Assembly: GCF_013116745.1 (NCBI RefSeq)
Contig: NZ_JABFOE010000007.1
Coordinates: forward strand, 146,049-210,048
Source: Arthrobacter sp. 260
GTDB lineage: Bacteria > Actinomycetota > Actinomycetes > Actinomycetales > Micrococcaceae
Reading direction: 5' to 3'
Length of the DNA: 64,000 bases
The translations under genes were made by a program, and so were the position numbers. A model generated the notes under the pieces. It searched no databases and was not told where the DNA came from. It saw only the letters and a list, made by a program, of their open reading frames with translations. Below are positions 17,915 to 26,180 of the stretch, in pieces; the first letter of the stretch is position 1, and every line of letters starts with the position of its first letter.

Positions 17915-19255
17915 CTAGCGGCGAATGCCCAGCGCCTCGATCATGGGCCGGAATTTGCTCCAGGATTCCGCCAGCTCTGCGGCAGCATTGGAGGCCGCGA
18001 CGATCCCGCACCCCGCATACATCCGCACCCGGGTGGGGCTCTCGATCACAGCTCCACGGAGCGCGATGCCCCACTCCCCATTGCCGCGGGCGTCCATCCA
18101 GCCGACGGGTCCGGCGTAGGGCCCACGCTCAAGGTGTTCCAATTCGCGGATCAACGCACCCGCCACCGTAGTGGGGGTGCCGCAAACGGCGGCGGTGGGG
18201 TGCAGTGCACCGACCAGGGCCAACGACGTCGGCACGCTCCCATCGGCCCCAGGTTCCAGCTCAGCTGTGACATCGGAAGCCAGGTGCCAGACGTTCGGGA
18301 GTTCCAGCACGAAGGGCTCACTGTGCGAGGTCATCGAGCTGGTGAACGGTTCCAGTTGCTGGGTCAGCGAGTCGATTGCAATCTGGTGCTCATGGAGTTG
18401 TTTAGTTGAACCGGCCAGGACCCGCTGTGCGTAGTCCGGGTCATCCGCCGGCGCGTTGTTGCGGTCAAGTGTGCCTGCCAGTACCCGGGCACGCGCCGTC
18501 GAGTTCTCCACCTTGATCAGCATTTCCGGGGTCGAACCGATCAGTCCGTCCACCGAATAGGTCCAGCAGTCGGAATACCTCACGGCCAACTCACGCAGCA
18601 CCTGGGCCGTGGCCACCGGGGACCCGAGTTCTGCCACGACATCGCGGGCGAGTACCAGCTTGCTCAGTTCGCCGGACCTGATGTGCTCGATACCCTGCTC
18701 GACCGCGGTCATCCACTGCTCCTCGGAGAGGATCCCTGACGTGAGCCGGTCCGCAGCGTCGGGAATCCGTTCAAGGGCGGTTTCGTCCAGATACTCGGCC
18801 AGCGCTGCCTCGGCTGCCGCCCCGCTCAGCTCCGCGTCGGCGTCGTCGGTGATGTAGGTGAGCCAGCTGTGGCCGTCACGGCAGCCAACCACAATCCGCG
18901 GCACGATCAGCCGGGACGGATGCCCCGAGGTCTTCGAGAAGGCGAATGAGCCGAAGGCCACCAGTCCGGAACCGGGGACGCTGAGCGGATTTACGACGTC
19001 GGCTGCGGCGAGTTCGGTGCGCCACCACTCCTGGGCCTCGGCAAACCGGCCCGGTCCCGTCGCGGTAAACCGGGCGGTCTCGCCGAACGCGACCAGCCCG
19101 TCGCCGCGGCGGACCCAGGTATGAACGTCGTTCCGCACCACGTAGTCCAGGAGTCCGGTGCTGTCGTCGAGCTGTCCCCGCTCGATGGTGATGCTGCGGA
19201 GGCCGTGCGCTGGTGTCAGCGGCGGCGCGACCGCGATGGGGGACGGGGTGCTCAT
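17915..19255 (-). CDS. menF: isochorismate synthase
   Basis: Chorismate-utilising enzyme (MenF/EntC type), 446 aa, which converts chorismate to isochorismate, the entry step to menaquinone. Seen: KLVLARD, a YSVDGLIGSTPEMLIK block, AGTLDRN, SEPFVLELPNVWHLASDV, LHPTAAVCGTP, and the closing CGIVAASN. ATG 19255 is chosen because homology starts there; the frame stays open another 660 bases upstream, but that stretch is antisense to menG. Divergent from menG with a 118-bp shared promoter region. Confidence 0.92.
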   Translation of the reverse strand: MSTPSPIAVAPPLTPAHGLRSITIERGQLDDSTGLLDYVVRNDVHTWVRRGDGLVAFGETARFTATGPGRFAEAQEWWRTELAAADVVNPLSVPGSGLVAFGSFAFSKTSGHPSRLIVPRIVVGCRDGHSWLTYITDDADAELSGAAAEAALAEYLDETALERIPDAADRLTSGILSEEQWMTAVEQGIEHIRSGELSKLVLARDVVAELGSPVATAQVLRELAVRYSDCWTYSVDGLIGSTPEMLIKVENSTARARVLAGTLDRNNAPADDPDYAQRVLAGSTKQLHEHQIAIDSLTQQLEPFTSSMTSHSEPFVLELPNVWHLASDVTAELEPGADGSVPTSLALVGALHPTAAVCGTPTTVAGALIRELEHLERGPYAGPVGWMDARGNGEWGIALRGAVIESPTRVRMYAGCGIVAASNAAAELAESWSKFRPMIEALGIRR

Positions 19256-19373
19256 GATTTCCAAGCCTACTCTTGCCCGGGAGCGGGTCCGTCTGGTCAG
19301 GGTAGGCGACGATGGCAGCCGGTCGTATGGACGATTGATTAGGGACCTGTCAATTGTTTGAGACAATGAAGGG

Positions 19374-20132
19374 GTGAACCGTGCATCACTGGAAAAGCGT
19401 CCCGAAGAAGTAGCAGCCATGTTTGACGACGTGGCGCCCAAATACGACGTCGTCAACGACGTCCTGTCCCTCGGGCAGACCCACCGCTGGCGCCGCATTG
19501 TGGTGGAGGCAGTGGGTGCTGTGAAGGGCCAGCGGGTCCTCGACCTTGCGGCGGGCACCGGCACCTCCAGCGAGCCGTACGCTGACAATGGTGTGTATGT
19601 GGTGGCGTGTGATTTCTCTCTCGGCATGCTGCGGGTGGGGAAACGCCGCCGCCCGGACATCGACTTCATCGCCGGGGACGCCACCGACCTCCCGTTCGCC
19701 GATGACTCCTTCGACGCAACGACCATCTCTTTCGGGTTGCGCAATGTGCACCGCCCGCAGCTGGCGCTCGCCGAGATGCTCCGCGTCACCAAGCCCGGCG
19801 GCAAACTGGTCATCGCTGAGTTCTCCCAGCCGACTGTCCCGCTGTGGCGCACCATGTACACCGAATACCTGATGCGCGCCCTCCCCGCCATCGCCACGAA
19901 GGTCAGTTCGAACCCCACCGCCTACGTATACCTCGCCGAGTCCATCAGGGCCTGGCCCGACCAGGATGCGCTCGCCGGGTGGCTCACGGATGCCGGCTGG
20001 GAGAACGTGGCCTACCGGAACCTGAACGGCGGGATTGTGGCAGTTCACCGGGCCACCAAGCCACTGGACTCTTCAGCCACAGCACCCGCCCAGGCGCGCA
20101 TCCGCCGCCGCAGCGCACGGCCAGCCAACTAA
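19374..20132 (+). CDS. menG: demethylmenaquinone methyltransferase
   Basis: UbiE/MenG SAM-dependent methyltransferase for the last step of menaquinone synthesis, 252 aa. Seen: [22 protein letters not shown]-binding [28 protein letters not shown], and the UbiE signature FGLRNVHR plus [15 protein letters not shown] start with AAGGGG close upstream. The stop is directly followed by the GTG of the reductase, so the two are cotranscribed and probably coupled. Confidence 0.95.
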   Translation: MNRASLEKRPEEVAAMFDDVAPKYDVVNDVLSLGQTHRWRRIVVEAVGAVKGQRVLDLAAGTGTSSEPYADNGVYVVACDFSLGMLRVGKRRRPDIDFIAGDATDLPFADDSFDATTISFGLRNVHRPQLALAEMLRVTKPGGKLVIAEFSQPTVPLWRTMYTEYLMRALPAIATKVSSNPTAYVYLAESIRAWPDQDALAGWLTDAGWENVAYRNLNGGIVAVHRATKPLDSSATAPAQARIRRRSARPAN

Positions 20133-21449
20133 GTGTCGGTCCTGATAGTCGGGGCTGGCCCCGCCGGGTCGACCGCTGCCTACTACCTGGCCCGTGCCGG
20201 GGTGGACGTCACAGTCGTCGAAAAGTCAGTTTTCCCCCGGGAAAAGGTTTGTGGCGACGGGTTCACCCCCCGCGCGGTGCGTGAAATCCAGCTGCTCGGA
20301 CTACCGCACGAGGAAACGGCAGGTTGGCGCCGCAACGTGGGGCTCCGGCTCCGGGCCGGCGGGCGAACGGTCGAGGTGCCCTGGCCAGAACTCACCGACT
20401 TTCCCGACTACGGACTGGTCCGCACCCGGCTCGGTTTCGATGAGGAACTGGCTGAGCACGCCCGCGCCGCCGGAGCGGTCATCCTGGAGGGCCATTCAGT
20501 CACTTCAGCCATCCGGGACGACGCCGGACGGGTGACAGGCGTCGTCGTCAATATCCTTGATGCGGCCGGTCGGAAAACAGGGGAGACCCGGAAGTTCCAC
20601 GCCGACACCGTCCTCGCCGCCGACGGTAACTCGACCCGCACCGCCGTCAGTCTTGGACTGGCGAAGCGTGATGACCGCCCGCTCGGTGTCGCGGTGCGCA
20701 CCTACTTCACGTCCCCTCGCCACGAGGACCCGTGGATGGAAGGGTGGCTTGAGCTGCCCGACGCCACCGGCCGCCCGCTGCCTGGCTACGGCTGGGTGTT
20801 CGGTGTGGGGGATGGGACCTCCAACGTGGGCCTCGGAATCCTGAACTCGTCGGCCGAGTTCGGGAAGATCGACTACAAGCAGGTCCTGAAGGACTGGACT
20901 GCCGGGATGCCCCCGGAATGGGGCTTTGTCCCCGAGCAGCAGGTAGGGGAGATCCGTGGGGCCGCTCTGCCGATGGGCTTCAACCGGACTCCTCACTACA
21001 GCCCCGGAATGTTGCTGCTGGGCGACGCCGGGGGAATGGTGTCCCCGTTCAACGGTGAAGGCATTTCCTATGCGATGGAGTCGGCCCGCTACGCCGCCGA
21101 GTTCATCATCAATGCCGAGCAGGTCCGCTCACCCCTCGGCCGGGACCAGGTACTGGCCGGTTATGCGCCCCACCTCCGGGGTTTGTGGGGCAGCCACTTC
21201 ACCCTCGGCACCATTTTCGCGCAGCTTATTGGTAAGCCAGCCATCCTGCGGTTGGCCCTCCGGACCGGAATGCCCATTCCGGTGCTGATGCGCTTCGTTG
21301 TGCGCATGCTCGCGAACCTGACTGACACCGGCGGCAAGGGTTTCGAGGACCGCGTCATTCACTTGCTGGAGCAGCTGGTGCCTGCCGTCAGCAACCAATC
21401 CCATTCACGCACGCGGACGCATGCCAGCTCCGCGCGCTCTACTAGTTAG
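20133..21449 (+). CDS. geranylgeranyl-reductase-family flavoprotein (probable menaquinone side-chain reductase)
   Basis: 438-residue FAD enzyme of the GGR family. Dinucleotide motif VGAGPAGSTAAYYLA at residues 5-19, KVCGDGFTPRAVREI (GGR signature), TVLAADGNSTRTA, and LLLGDAGGMVSPFNGEGI (second FAD motif). The GTG follows the menG stop without a gap. Placed between menG and the polyprenyl synthase, it most likely hydrogenates one isoprene unit of menaquinone (as MenJ does in mycobacteria); reduction of other prenyl lipids remains possible. Confidence 0.88.
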   Translation: MSVLIVGAGPAGSTAAYYLARAGVDVTVVEKSVFPREKVCGDGFTPRAVREIQLLGLPHEETAGWRRNVGLRLRAGGRTVEVPWPELTDFPDYGLVRTRLGFDEELAEHARAAGAVILEGHSVTSAIRDDAGRVTGVVVNILDAAGRKTGETRKFHADTVLAADGNSTRTAVSLGLAKRDDRPLGVAVRTYFTSPRHEDPWMEGWLELPDATGRPLPGYGWVFGVGDGTSNVGLGILNSSAEFGKIDYKQVLKDWTAGMPPEWGFVPEQQVGEIRGAALPMGFNRTPHYSPGMLLLGDAGGMVSPFNGEGISYAMESARYAAEFIINAEQVRSPLGRDQVLAGYAPHLRGLWGSHFTLGTIFAQLIGKPAILRLALRTGMPIPVLMRFVVRMLANLTDTGGKGFEDRVIHLLEQLVPAVSNQSHSRTRTHASSARSTS

Positions 21450-21458
21450 TCTTAGACA

Positions 21459-22562
21459 GTGACTGAATCTGCGAACCCCGGCTGGACCAGCGCTGGTCAC
21501 CCGCGCTCCGACAGCGCCGAGCTCGATACTGCCACCGGGGCCATCGCCACCGGCCTGCGGCTCCCGCCCGGTTTCGCCCTGATCGCCGACGATCCCGACC
21601 TGGGTCCGGCAGTCTCCACCTGTCTCGCGAAGGTGGAAAAGCAGCTGCGTGAAGCGATCGCCAGCTCCGACCCGCTGGCAGACGCCACCAGCCGTCACCT
21701 GGTCGAAGCCGGTGGCAAACGGATCCGGCCGCTGCTGACCATCCTCGCTTCCCACCTCGGCGATTCCAGCCGCCCCGAGGTGGTCCAGGCCGCCGTCGTC
21801 GTCGAACTGACCCACCTGGCCACGCTCTATCACGACGACGTCATGGACTCTGCCCCCTACCGCCGCGGCGCCCCGACGGCGCACGAGGTGTGGGGGAACT
21901 CGGTCGCCATCCTGACCGGTGACCTGATCTTCGCCCGCGCCTCAATCCTGGTATCGGAGCTGGGTGGCCAGGCGCTCGGGATCCAGGCGCGTACCTTTGA
22001 GCGGCTCTGCCTGGGCCAGCTGCATGAGACGGTGGGCCCTCGCGAGGATGAAGACCCCGTGGAGCACTACCTCTCGGTAATTGCCGACAAGACCGGTTCC
22101 TTGGTGGCCGCGTCAGGCCAGCTGGGTGCCCTGTTTGGTGAGGCGCCGCAGTCGGCGATCGACGTCATGCTCGCCTATGGTGAGCGGGTCGGCGTGGCTT
22201 TCCAGCTGGCCGACGACGTCATCGACGTCACGGGCGTCAAGGTCACCTCGGGCAAGTCGCCCGGCACCGACCTGCGCGAAGGCGTGCCGACCCTGCCTGT
22301 CCTGCTGATCCGGCAGGCCGCGTCCCGTGGGGATGCCTCTGCCGTGGCCGTGCTGGACCTGGTGGATGGGGACCTCACCTCGGACGAGGCGCTTGCCACT
22401 GCCGTCGCCGCAGTCAGCGGCCACCCGGCCACCCAGGAAGCCTGGGCGGTAGCTCACCAGTGGGCCGACGACGCCGTCGCTGCCCTCGAGCCACTGCCCG
22501 AAAGCATCGTCAAGCAGGCACTGACCGCGTTTGCGCAGGCAGTGGTCACCCGGGACGTCTAG
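21459..22562 (+). CDS. polyprenyl diphosphate synthase
   Basis: Trans-isoprenyl diphosphate synthase, 367 aa, with first aspartate-rich motif DDVMD (126-130), RRG-x-PT, and second aspartate-rich motif DDVID (252-256), plus GGKRIRP at 85-91. Likely makes the octa- or nonaprenyl tail of menaquinone: residues upstream of DDVMD (LATLYH) are small to medium, which allows a long chain. About 30 extra residues precede the core. Third gene of the menG unit, nine bases after the reductase. Confidence 0.92.
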   Translation: MTESANPGWTSAGHPRSDSAELDTATGAIATGLRLPPGFALIADDPDLGPAVSTCLAKVEKQLREAIASSDPLADATSRHLVEAGGKRIRPLLTILASHLGDSSRPEVVQAAVVVELTHLATLYHDDVMDSAPYRRGAPTAHEVWGNSVAILTGDLIFARASILVSELGGQALGIQARTFERLCLGQLHETVGPREDEDPVEHYLSVIADKTGSLVAASGQLGALFGEAPQSAIDVMLAYGERVGVAFQLADDVIDVTGVKVTSGKSPGTDLREGVPTLPVLLIRQAASRGDASAVAVLDLVDGDLTSDEALATAVAAVSGHPATQEAWAVAHQWADDAVAALEPLPESIVKQALTAFAQAVVTRDV

Positions 22563-22596
22563 TCCTTTCCTGTTCCCGCGCCAGATCCCTGCCGGC

Positions 22597-22695
22597 GTGC
22601 ACGTTTCCCCACGTTCTTTGTCCAGCAGGGCCACGTCGACGGCGTGTCTCCCGCCGCCACGGGGTCTGCTGCCCGGTAGGTGGGGAAACCTGCAC
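22597..22695. repeat. inverted repeat upstream of the DUF559 gene (left copy)
   Basis: An 18-bp arm at 22597-22614 (GTGCACGTTTCCCCACGT) matches the reverse complement of 22678-22695 (AGGTGGGGAAACCTGCAC) at 16 of 18 positions, with 63 bases between. The same arm sequence recurs downstream of the next gene at 23653-23751. The two copies thus bracket the DUF559 gene. Confidence 0.75.
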
Positions 22696-22822
22696 GGCTC
22701 CCGATGCGGCGGGCTTTGTCTTCACCTCCCCAGCCGTCCTCCGTCGACGCTTCTTGGTGAAGCTGCCCACATAAGGGCAGTCGGGCGACCGCAGACCGGA
22801 GGGAATCGGGTGCACTGTCCGG

Positions 22823-23647
22823 ATGGATACCATCGCCACCCTCAGGGGTCTGGGGTCGGTCGCCCGCTGCAGCGAGGTGCTAAGACGAGGTCCGACCCGC
22901 CGCCAGATTGACCGCCATGTGGCACGCGGTGAGATTCGCCGACTCCGCCCGGGGGTAATAGCCCTGCCCGACGCGCGCCCCGACTATGTGGCGGCCGTCC
23001 TCAACAACGGTCGGCTGACCTGTGTTTCCGCTGCGGGGGCCTACGACCTGTGGACGATTTCTCCAGCGACCACCCTGCACCTGAGTTGCCGACATGGACA
23101 TGGCGGCGGATACACGAACCACCGGGTGCAAACCGTCCCACCCCATCCACGGGTGCCGCTGGTGGGAGTGGTGGACGTGCTGATCCACGCATTGAGATGC
23201 CTTCCACCGCTGGAAGCCGCCGTCATGGTCGAGTGCGCACTCCGTCGTGGCGACACGGTCCGGAGCTTCCTGCTGGATCAGCTACCGGGGGACCGGAACG
23301 GCACTGCCCGGGCGGTAGTGGACCTCGTGACCTGTACGGCCGAGTCTCCCCTGGAGGTGGTGGCACGGATCCTGTTCATGAATGCGGGATTCCACGTCGA
23401 AACCCAGGTACCGCTGACCGGCGTCGGAAGGGTTGACTTCCTGCTGGAGGGCTTCCTGGTGGTTGAAGTGGACGGGGCCGCCTACCACTCCGACCGCCGC
23501 GCCTTGAGGCGAGACCTCCGGCGAAACAACGCGGTCATGGTGGGTGGGTATCTCGTCCTCCGGTACAGCTACGAGGACATCATGTTCCACCCCGACGAGG
23601 TGCTGTGGGAGATCCGTCAGGTCTTTTCAGGCCGCGTGATCCGCTGA
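22823..23647 (+). CDS. DUF559-type endonuclease-like protein with N-terminal winged-helix (AbiEi-like) domain
   Basis: 274 aa. The N-terminal 45 residues (SVARCSEVLRRGPTRRQIDR...GEIRRLRPGV) look like the AbiEi-type winged helix. The C-terminal 100 residues match the DUF559/Vsr-like PD-(D/E)XK fold, with Glu175/178, Asp205 (GVGRVDFLL) and Glu215-x-Asp217 (VVEVDGAAYH) in catalytic order. Such proteins are frequent, multi-copy and uncharacterised in Arthrobacter relatives. It stands alone, bracketed by similar inverted repeats. A DNA nicking or repair role is only inferred from the fold. Confidence 0.82.
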   Translation: MDTIATLRGLGSVARCSEVLRRGPTRRQIDRHVARGEIRRLRPGVIALPDARPDYVAAVLNNGRLTCVSAAGAYDLWTISPATTLHLSCRHGHGGGYTNHRVQTVPPHPRVPLVGVVDVLIHALRCLPPLEAAVMVECALRRGDTVRSFLLDQLPGDRNGTARAVVDLVTCTAESPLEVVARILFMNAGFHVETQVPLTGVGRVDFLLEGFLVVEVDGAAYHSDRRALRRDLRRNNAVMVGGYLVLRYSYEDIMFHPDEVLWEIRQVFSGRVIR

Positions 23648-23652
23648 CCCGC

Positions 23653-23751
23653 GTGCAGGTTTCCCCAGGTACTGGCCCGGATCCGGGCCGCAGACCGGTG
23701 TGTCGGCCGCGGACACGCAGATGATGCTTCACAACCTGGGGAAACCTGCAC
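23653..23751. repeat. inverted repeat downstream of the DUF559 gene (right copy)
   Basis: Perfect 18-bp arms: 23653-23670 (GTGCAGGTTTCCCCAGGT) and its exact complement at 23734-23751, 63 bases apart. Inside is a perfect 16-bp palindrome GGCCCGGATCCGGGCC at 23674-23689. The arms begin six bases after the DUF559 stop and repeat the sequence and the spacing of the left copy. It could also terminate the two convergent genes. Confidence 0.85.
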
Positions 23752-23794
23752 AGGCACAAGCCACCACGGGAAGGGCAAACGACCCAGCCGAGTA

Positions 23795-24265
23795 CTACAG
23801 GACGGAGCGGAGCTCGTCGGCCTTCCGTGCCCGGACCGCGGGGTCCACGATGGGGCGCTTCGGCGTGAAGTAGAAGCCGTCGTCGTGCCACCGGGGGAGG
23901 ACATGCTGGTGATAGTGCCAGACGTGCTGGCTGCCGGCAGGTTCGTTGTGCTGCCGGGTGGAGATGCCATCCGGCGCCCAGGCGCGTTTGATGGCGACGG
24001 CCATGTCGCGGGTGACAGTCATGATGCGGGCGGCGACGTCGTCGGGCAATTCATACAGCAACTCGAAGTGGGCGCGAGGAGTCACCAGCACGTGGCCGGG
24101 GTGCGGTTCGAATCCGTGGGAGGCAATAAAGGCCAGCACCAGGTCGTCCGAGTAGATCAGATCGCCGGGTCGGCACAGGTTCCTTGGCGCACTGAAATCT
24201 CCGGCAGCAAAGTCGCAGAACGGGCACTGGTAACCGTCAGGCGCGTGCCGCACCCATTCGGTCAC
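23795..24265 (-). CDS. HIT-family protein
   Basis: Histidine-triad nucleotide hydrolase/transferase, 156 aa, with the active-site motif HYHQHVLPR, the N-terminal C-x2-C pair (CPFCDF) seen in zinc-binding HIT proteins, and PGHVLVTPRAHF. Expected to hydrolyse nucleoside phosphoramidates or dinucleoside polyphosphates; the substrate is not defined. The start is GTG 24265, overlapping the stop of the SUKH-like gene as GTGA, so the two are coupled. Confidence 0.88.
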   Translation of the reverse strand: MTEWVRHAPDGYQCPFCDFAAGDFSAPRNLCRPGDLIYSDDLVLAFIASHGFEPHPGHVLVTPRAHFELLYELPDDVAARIMTVTRDMAVAIKRAWAPDGISTRQHNEPAGSQHVWHYHQHVLPRWHDDGFYFTPKRPIVDPAVRARKADELRSVL

Positions 24266-24690
24266 TGCTCGTCCGTGTCTTCCTCGAACACCCACTCGAA
24301 CATGTCCAGGACATACTCGCTGAAGGTGCCCTCTTCGCTCTTCCACGTTCCCCGGGCATTATTGCGACGCCAGATGATAGGGTCCGGGACGTTCAACTGG
24401 TCCACGCGGATTCCCCAGGTGTACTTCTCCTCTTCATCCTCGAGGAAAAGGAGGTGACCGTCTTCGATGGTCAGCTCGTCGGGATCCCAGAAGAAGTGGT
24501 ACGCCTCCATGATGTCCTCGACGGCGCCGACCGCGAGGTAGAAGTCGCGCAGCGCGAGCGGGAGGTCAAAATCCTGGTCCTCCATGAGGTCCTGGAGTTC
24601 CTCTTTCGACAGGCCATCTTTCGCCGACCACTGGTCATCGAAGTACGCCGGAACAAGCGCACGGAATTTGTCCAGGAATAGCTCAGTCAC
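24262..24690 (-). CDS. SMI1/KNR4 (SUKH)-like hypothetical protein
   Basis: 142-residue acidic cytoplasmic protein. LPLALRDFYLAVG near the middle is the typical SMI1/KNR4 motif, with a later HLLFLEDEEEKYTWGI segment matching the fold's acidic strand. SUKH proteins can be toxin immunity proteins, but no toxin gene is adjacent. GTG 24690 is preceded by GGAG at six bases. It overlaps the HIT gene by four bases. Family assignment is moderate. Confidence 0.7.
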   Translation of the reverse strand: MTELFLDKFRALVPAYFDDQWSAKDGLSKEELQDLMEDQDFDLPLALRDFYLAVGAVEDIMEAYHFFWDPDELTIEDGHLLFLEDEEEKYTWGIRVDQLNVPDPIIWRRNNARGTWKSEEGTFSEYVLDMFEWVFEEDTDEQ

Positions 24691-24750
24691 TTGGAACTCC
24701 AGGGGTGGGGGTGGGGGATACATCCATCCTAGCCCCCGCTGCGGGGTCGG

Positions 24751-25392
24751 TTAAGCAGTGCCTGAACGCTTCCAGCCGAGCACCGCGAGGGGCGCCCGCC
24801 AGCTGAAGCGCCACGCGAGAACCCGCAGCGCGAAGACCAGTGTCGCGACGACGGCTCCGGTCACCACGTTGAACCACCCAGTGCCCACCAGCAGGGTAGT
24901 CAGTCCGGCGCCCAGCATCGCGGGGAGGGCATAGATGTCCCGCGGATCGAACAGCTGGGGTATCTCGTTCGCGACGACGTCGCGCAGTAATCCGCCGCCC
25001 ACGGCCGTGGTCACCCCAAGCAGGATCCCCGCTACCGGGTGCAGTCCGAACTCGAGCGCCTTGACCGTGCCGGTAATACAGAACAATCCCAGGCCTGCGG
25101 CGTCGAAGACCACCAACAGGTTGCTGACCCGCTCCACTCCGGAGAACAGGAAATACACCAGCAGGGTGGCGAGTACCGGCGGAATCAGGTAGGCGGGATT
25201 CGAGAACGCCGCCGGAACCGTGTCGATGATGAGGTCCCGTGCCACACCGCCGCCCAGCCCGGCGAGCGAGGCGAGGAGCAGGGAACCCACCAGATCGAAG
25301 CCCTTGCGTGCAGCCAGCAGGGAGCCGGAGACGGCGAAGAAGAAGACTCCCAGCAGGTCGATCAGCAGGGCTACGTCCGCCGCGTCGATCAT
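24751..25392 (-). CDS. TRIC-type trimeric intracellular cation channel family protein (UPF0126)
   Basis: 213-residue membrane protein built of two similar halves of three helices. Each half carries the TRIC signature Gly-rich kink plus RD: GLGGGVARDLIID in the first and AVGGGLLRDVVAN in the second. Prokaryotic TRICs form trimeric K+/Na+ channels. The C terminus is basic. No coupled partner is seen: 60 bases separate it from the SUKH-like gene downstream. Confidence 0.88.
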   Translation of the reverse strand: MIDAADVALLIDLLGVFFFAVSGSLLAARKGFDLVGSLLLASLAGLGGGVARDLIIDTVPAAFSNPAYLIPPVLATLLVYFLFSGVERVSNLLVVFDAAGLGLFCITGTVKALEFGLHPVAGILLGVTTAVGGGLLRDVVANEIPQLFDPRDIYALPAMLGAGLTTLLVGTGWFNVVTGAVVATLVFALRVLAWRFSWRAPLAVLGWKRSGTA

Positions 25393-25493
25393 GGGTTCCT
25401 CGCTGTCCGGGTTGCACGTGGTTGGTCTGCGCCAGATGCATTACCGGCCTCCACGAGTTTACCCAGAGCCAGCCACCGCGGGCTGCCGGGGTG

Positions 25494-26126
25494 TTAGCGG
25501 ATCCGCCGGGCGAGACCGGGATAGTCCACCACGACGCCGTCGTCGTCCACGGTGAGTTCGGCAGTAAAGCCGCCGTTACCCGAGCTGTACAACACCATGG
25601 CGGGACTATCCTCACGCGCTGAACGCACATGGCTGTACACCTGACGGCTGGGGATCACGCGCAGGCTCGGCACCTCCACCCAGGCCATGGTCAACTCGGT
25701 TTCATCGACCGGAGCGGCGTCCCCCGACAGAAGGTCCAGCCGCAGGATCGGCATGGTGTTGGTGACCGGGCACAGGCCCAGGTCACAGTCCAACGCGCCA
25801 GCCAGGGCGTCAGGGTCAGTGATTCCGGGTTCCGGAAGGGCTGAATCTCCAGAACTGTGCGCCATGCAGGACCACTCACCGGCCTCGCTGCGGTCCAGCT
25901 CGAGGTGGCGGCTCCACCCCCGCCCGTGGACCGTCGCGGTGAGCCGCTGGGTGACCCAGCCCGAGGTCGTCGCGAGCGCCCAGCTGATCGCGTAGTCAGC
26001 GGTCCGGGAAGTTCCGTGCGCGGTGAGGCGGTCGGTCTCGAGGTTGATCGTTGCCGTGTCGATCCTGGTGGGATCGTCCTCGCCCTGCCAGCTGTGCTGG
26101 AGGCTGGTGTGTGCCGGGTTTACCAT
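25494..26126 (-). CDS. putative glycolipid-binding protein
   Basis: 210-residue soluble protein resembling the putative glycolipid-binding family (PF06475): ISWALATTSGWVTQRL, DLGLCPVTNTMPILRL, WVEVPSLRVIPSRQVY, and a closing VVDYPGLARRI. There is no signal peptide. The name comes from the family description; the biochemical role is untested. It is divergent from the esterase gene, 54 bases apart. Confidence 0.78.
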   Translation of the reverse strand: MVNPAHTSLQHSWQGEDDPTRIDTATINLETDRLTAHGTSRTADYAISWALATTSGWVTQRLTATVHGRGWSRHLELDRSEAGEWSCMAHSSGDSALPEPGITDPDALAGALDCDLGLCPVTNTMPILRLDLLSGDAAPVDETELTMAWVEVPSLRVIPSRQVYSHVRSAREDSPAMVLYSSGNGGFTAELTVDDDGVVVDYPGLARRIR

Positions 26127-26180
26127 CCTCTCACCTTAGGCAGCGGCGCCCGCCACCGCTAGGCCTCTAGAGTTAAGCCC

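Noticed and set aside
19256..19918. Upstream extension of the isochorismate synthase frame (221 extra codons)
   Set aside because: It lies antisense to menG and has no homology; the protein core begins at ATG 19255.
24085..24130. TTCGAATCC, like a tRNA T-loop
   Set aside because: It lies in the HIT gene coding sequence and no acceptor or anticodon stem surrounds it.
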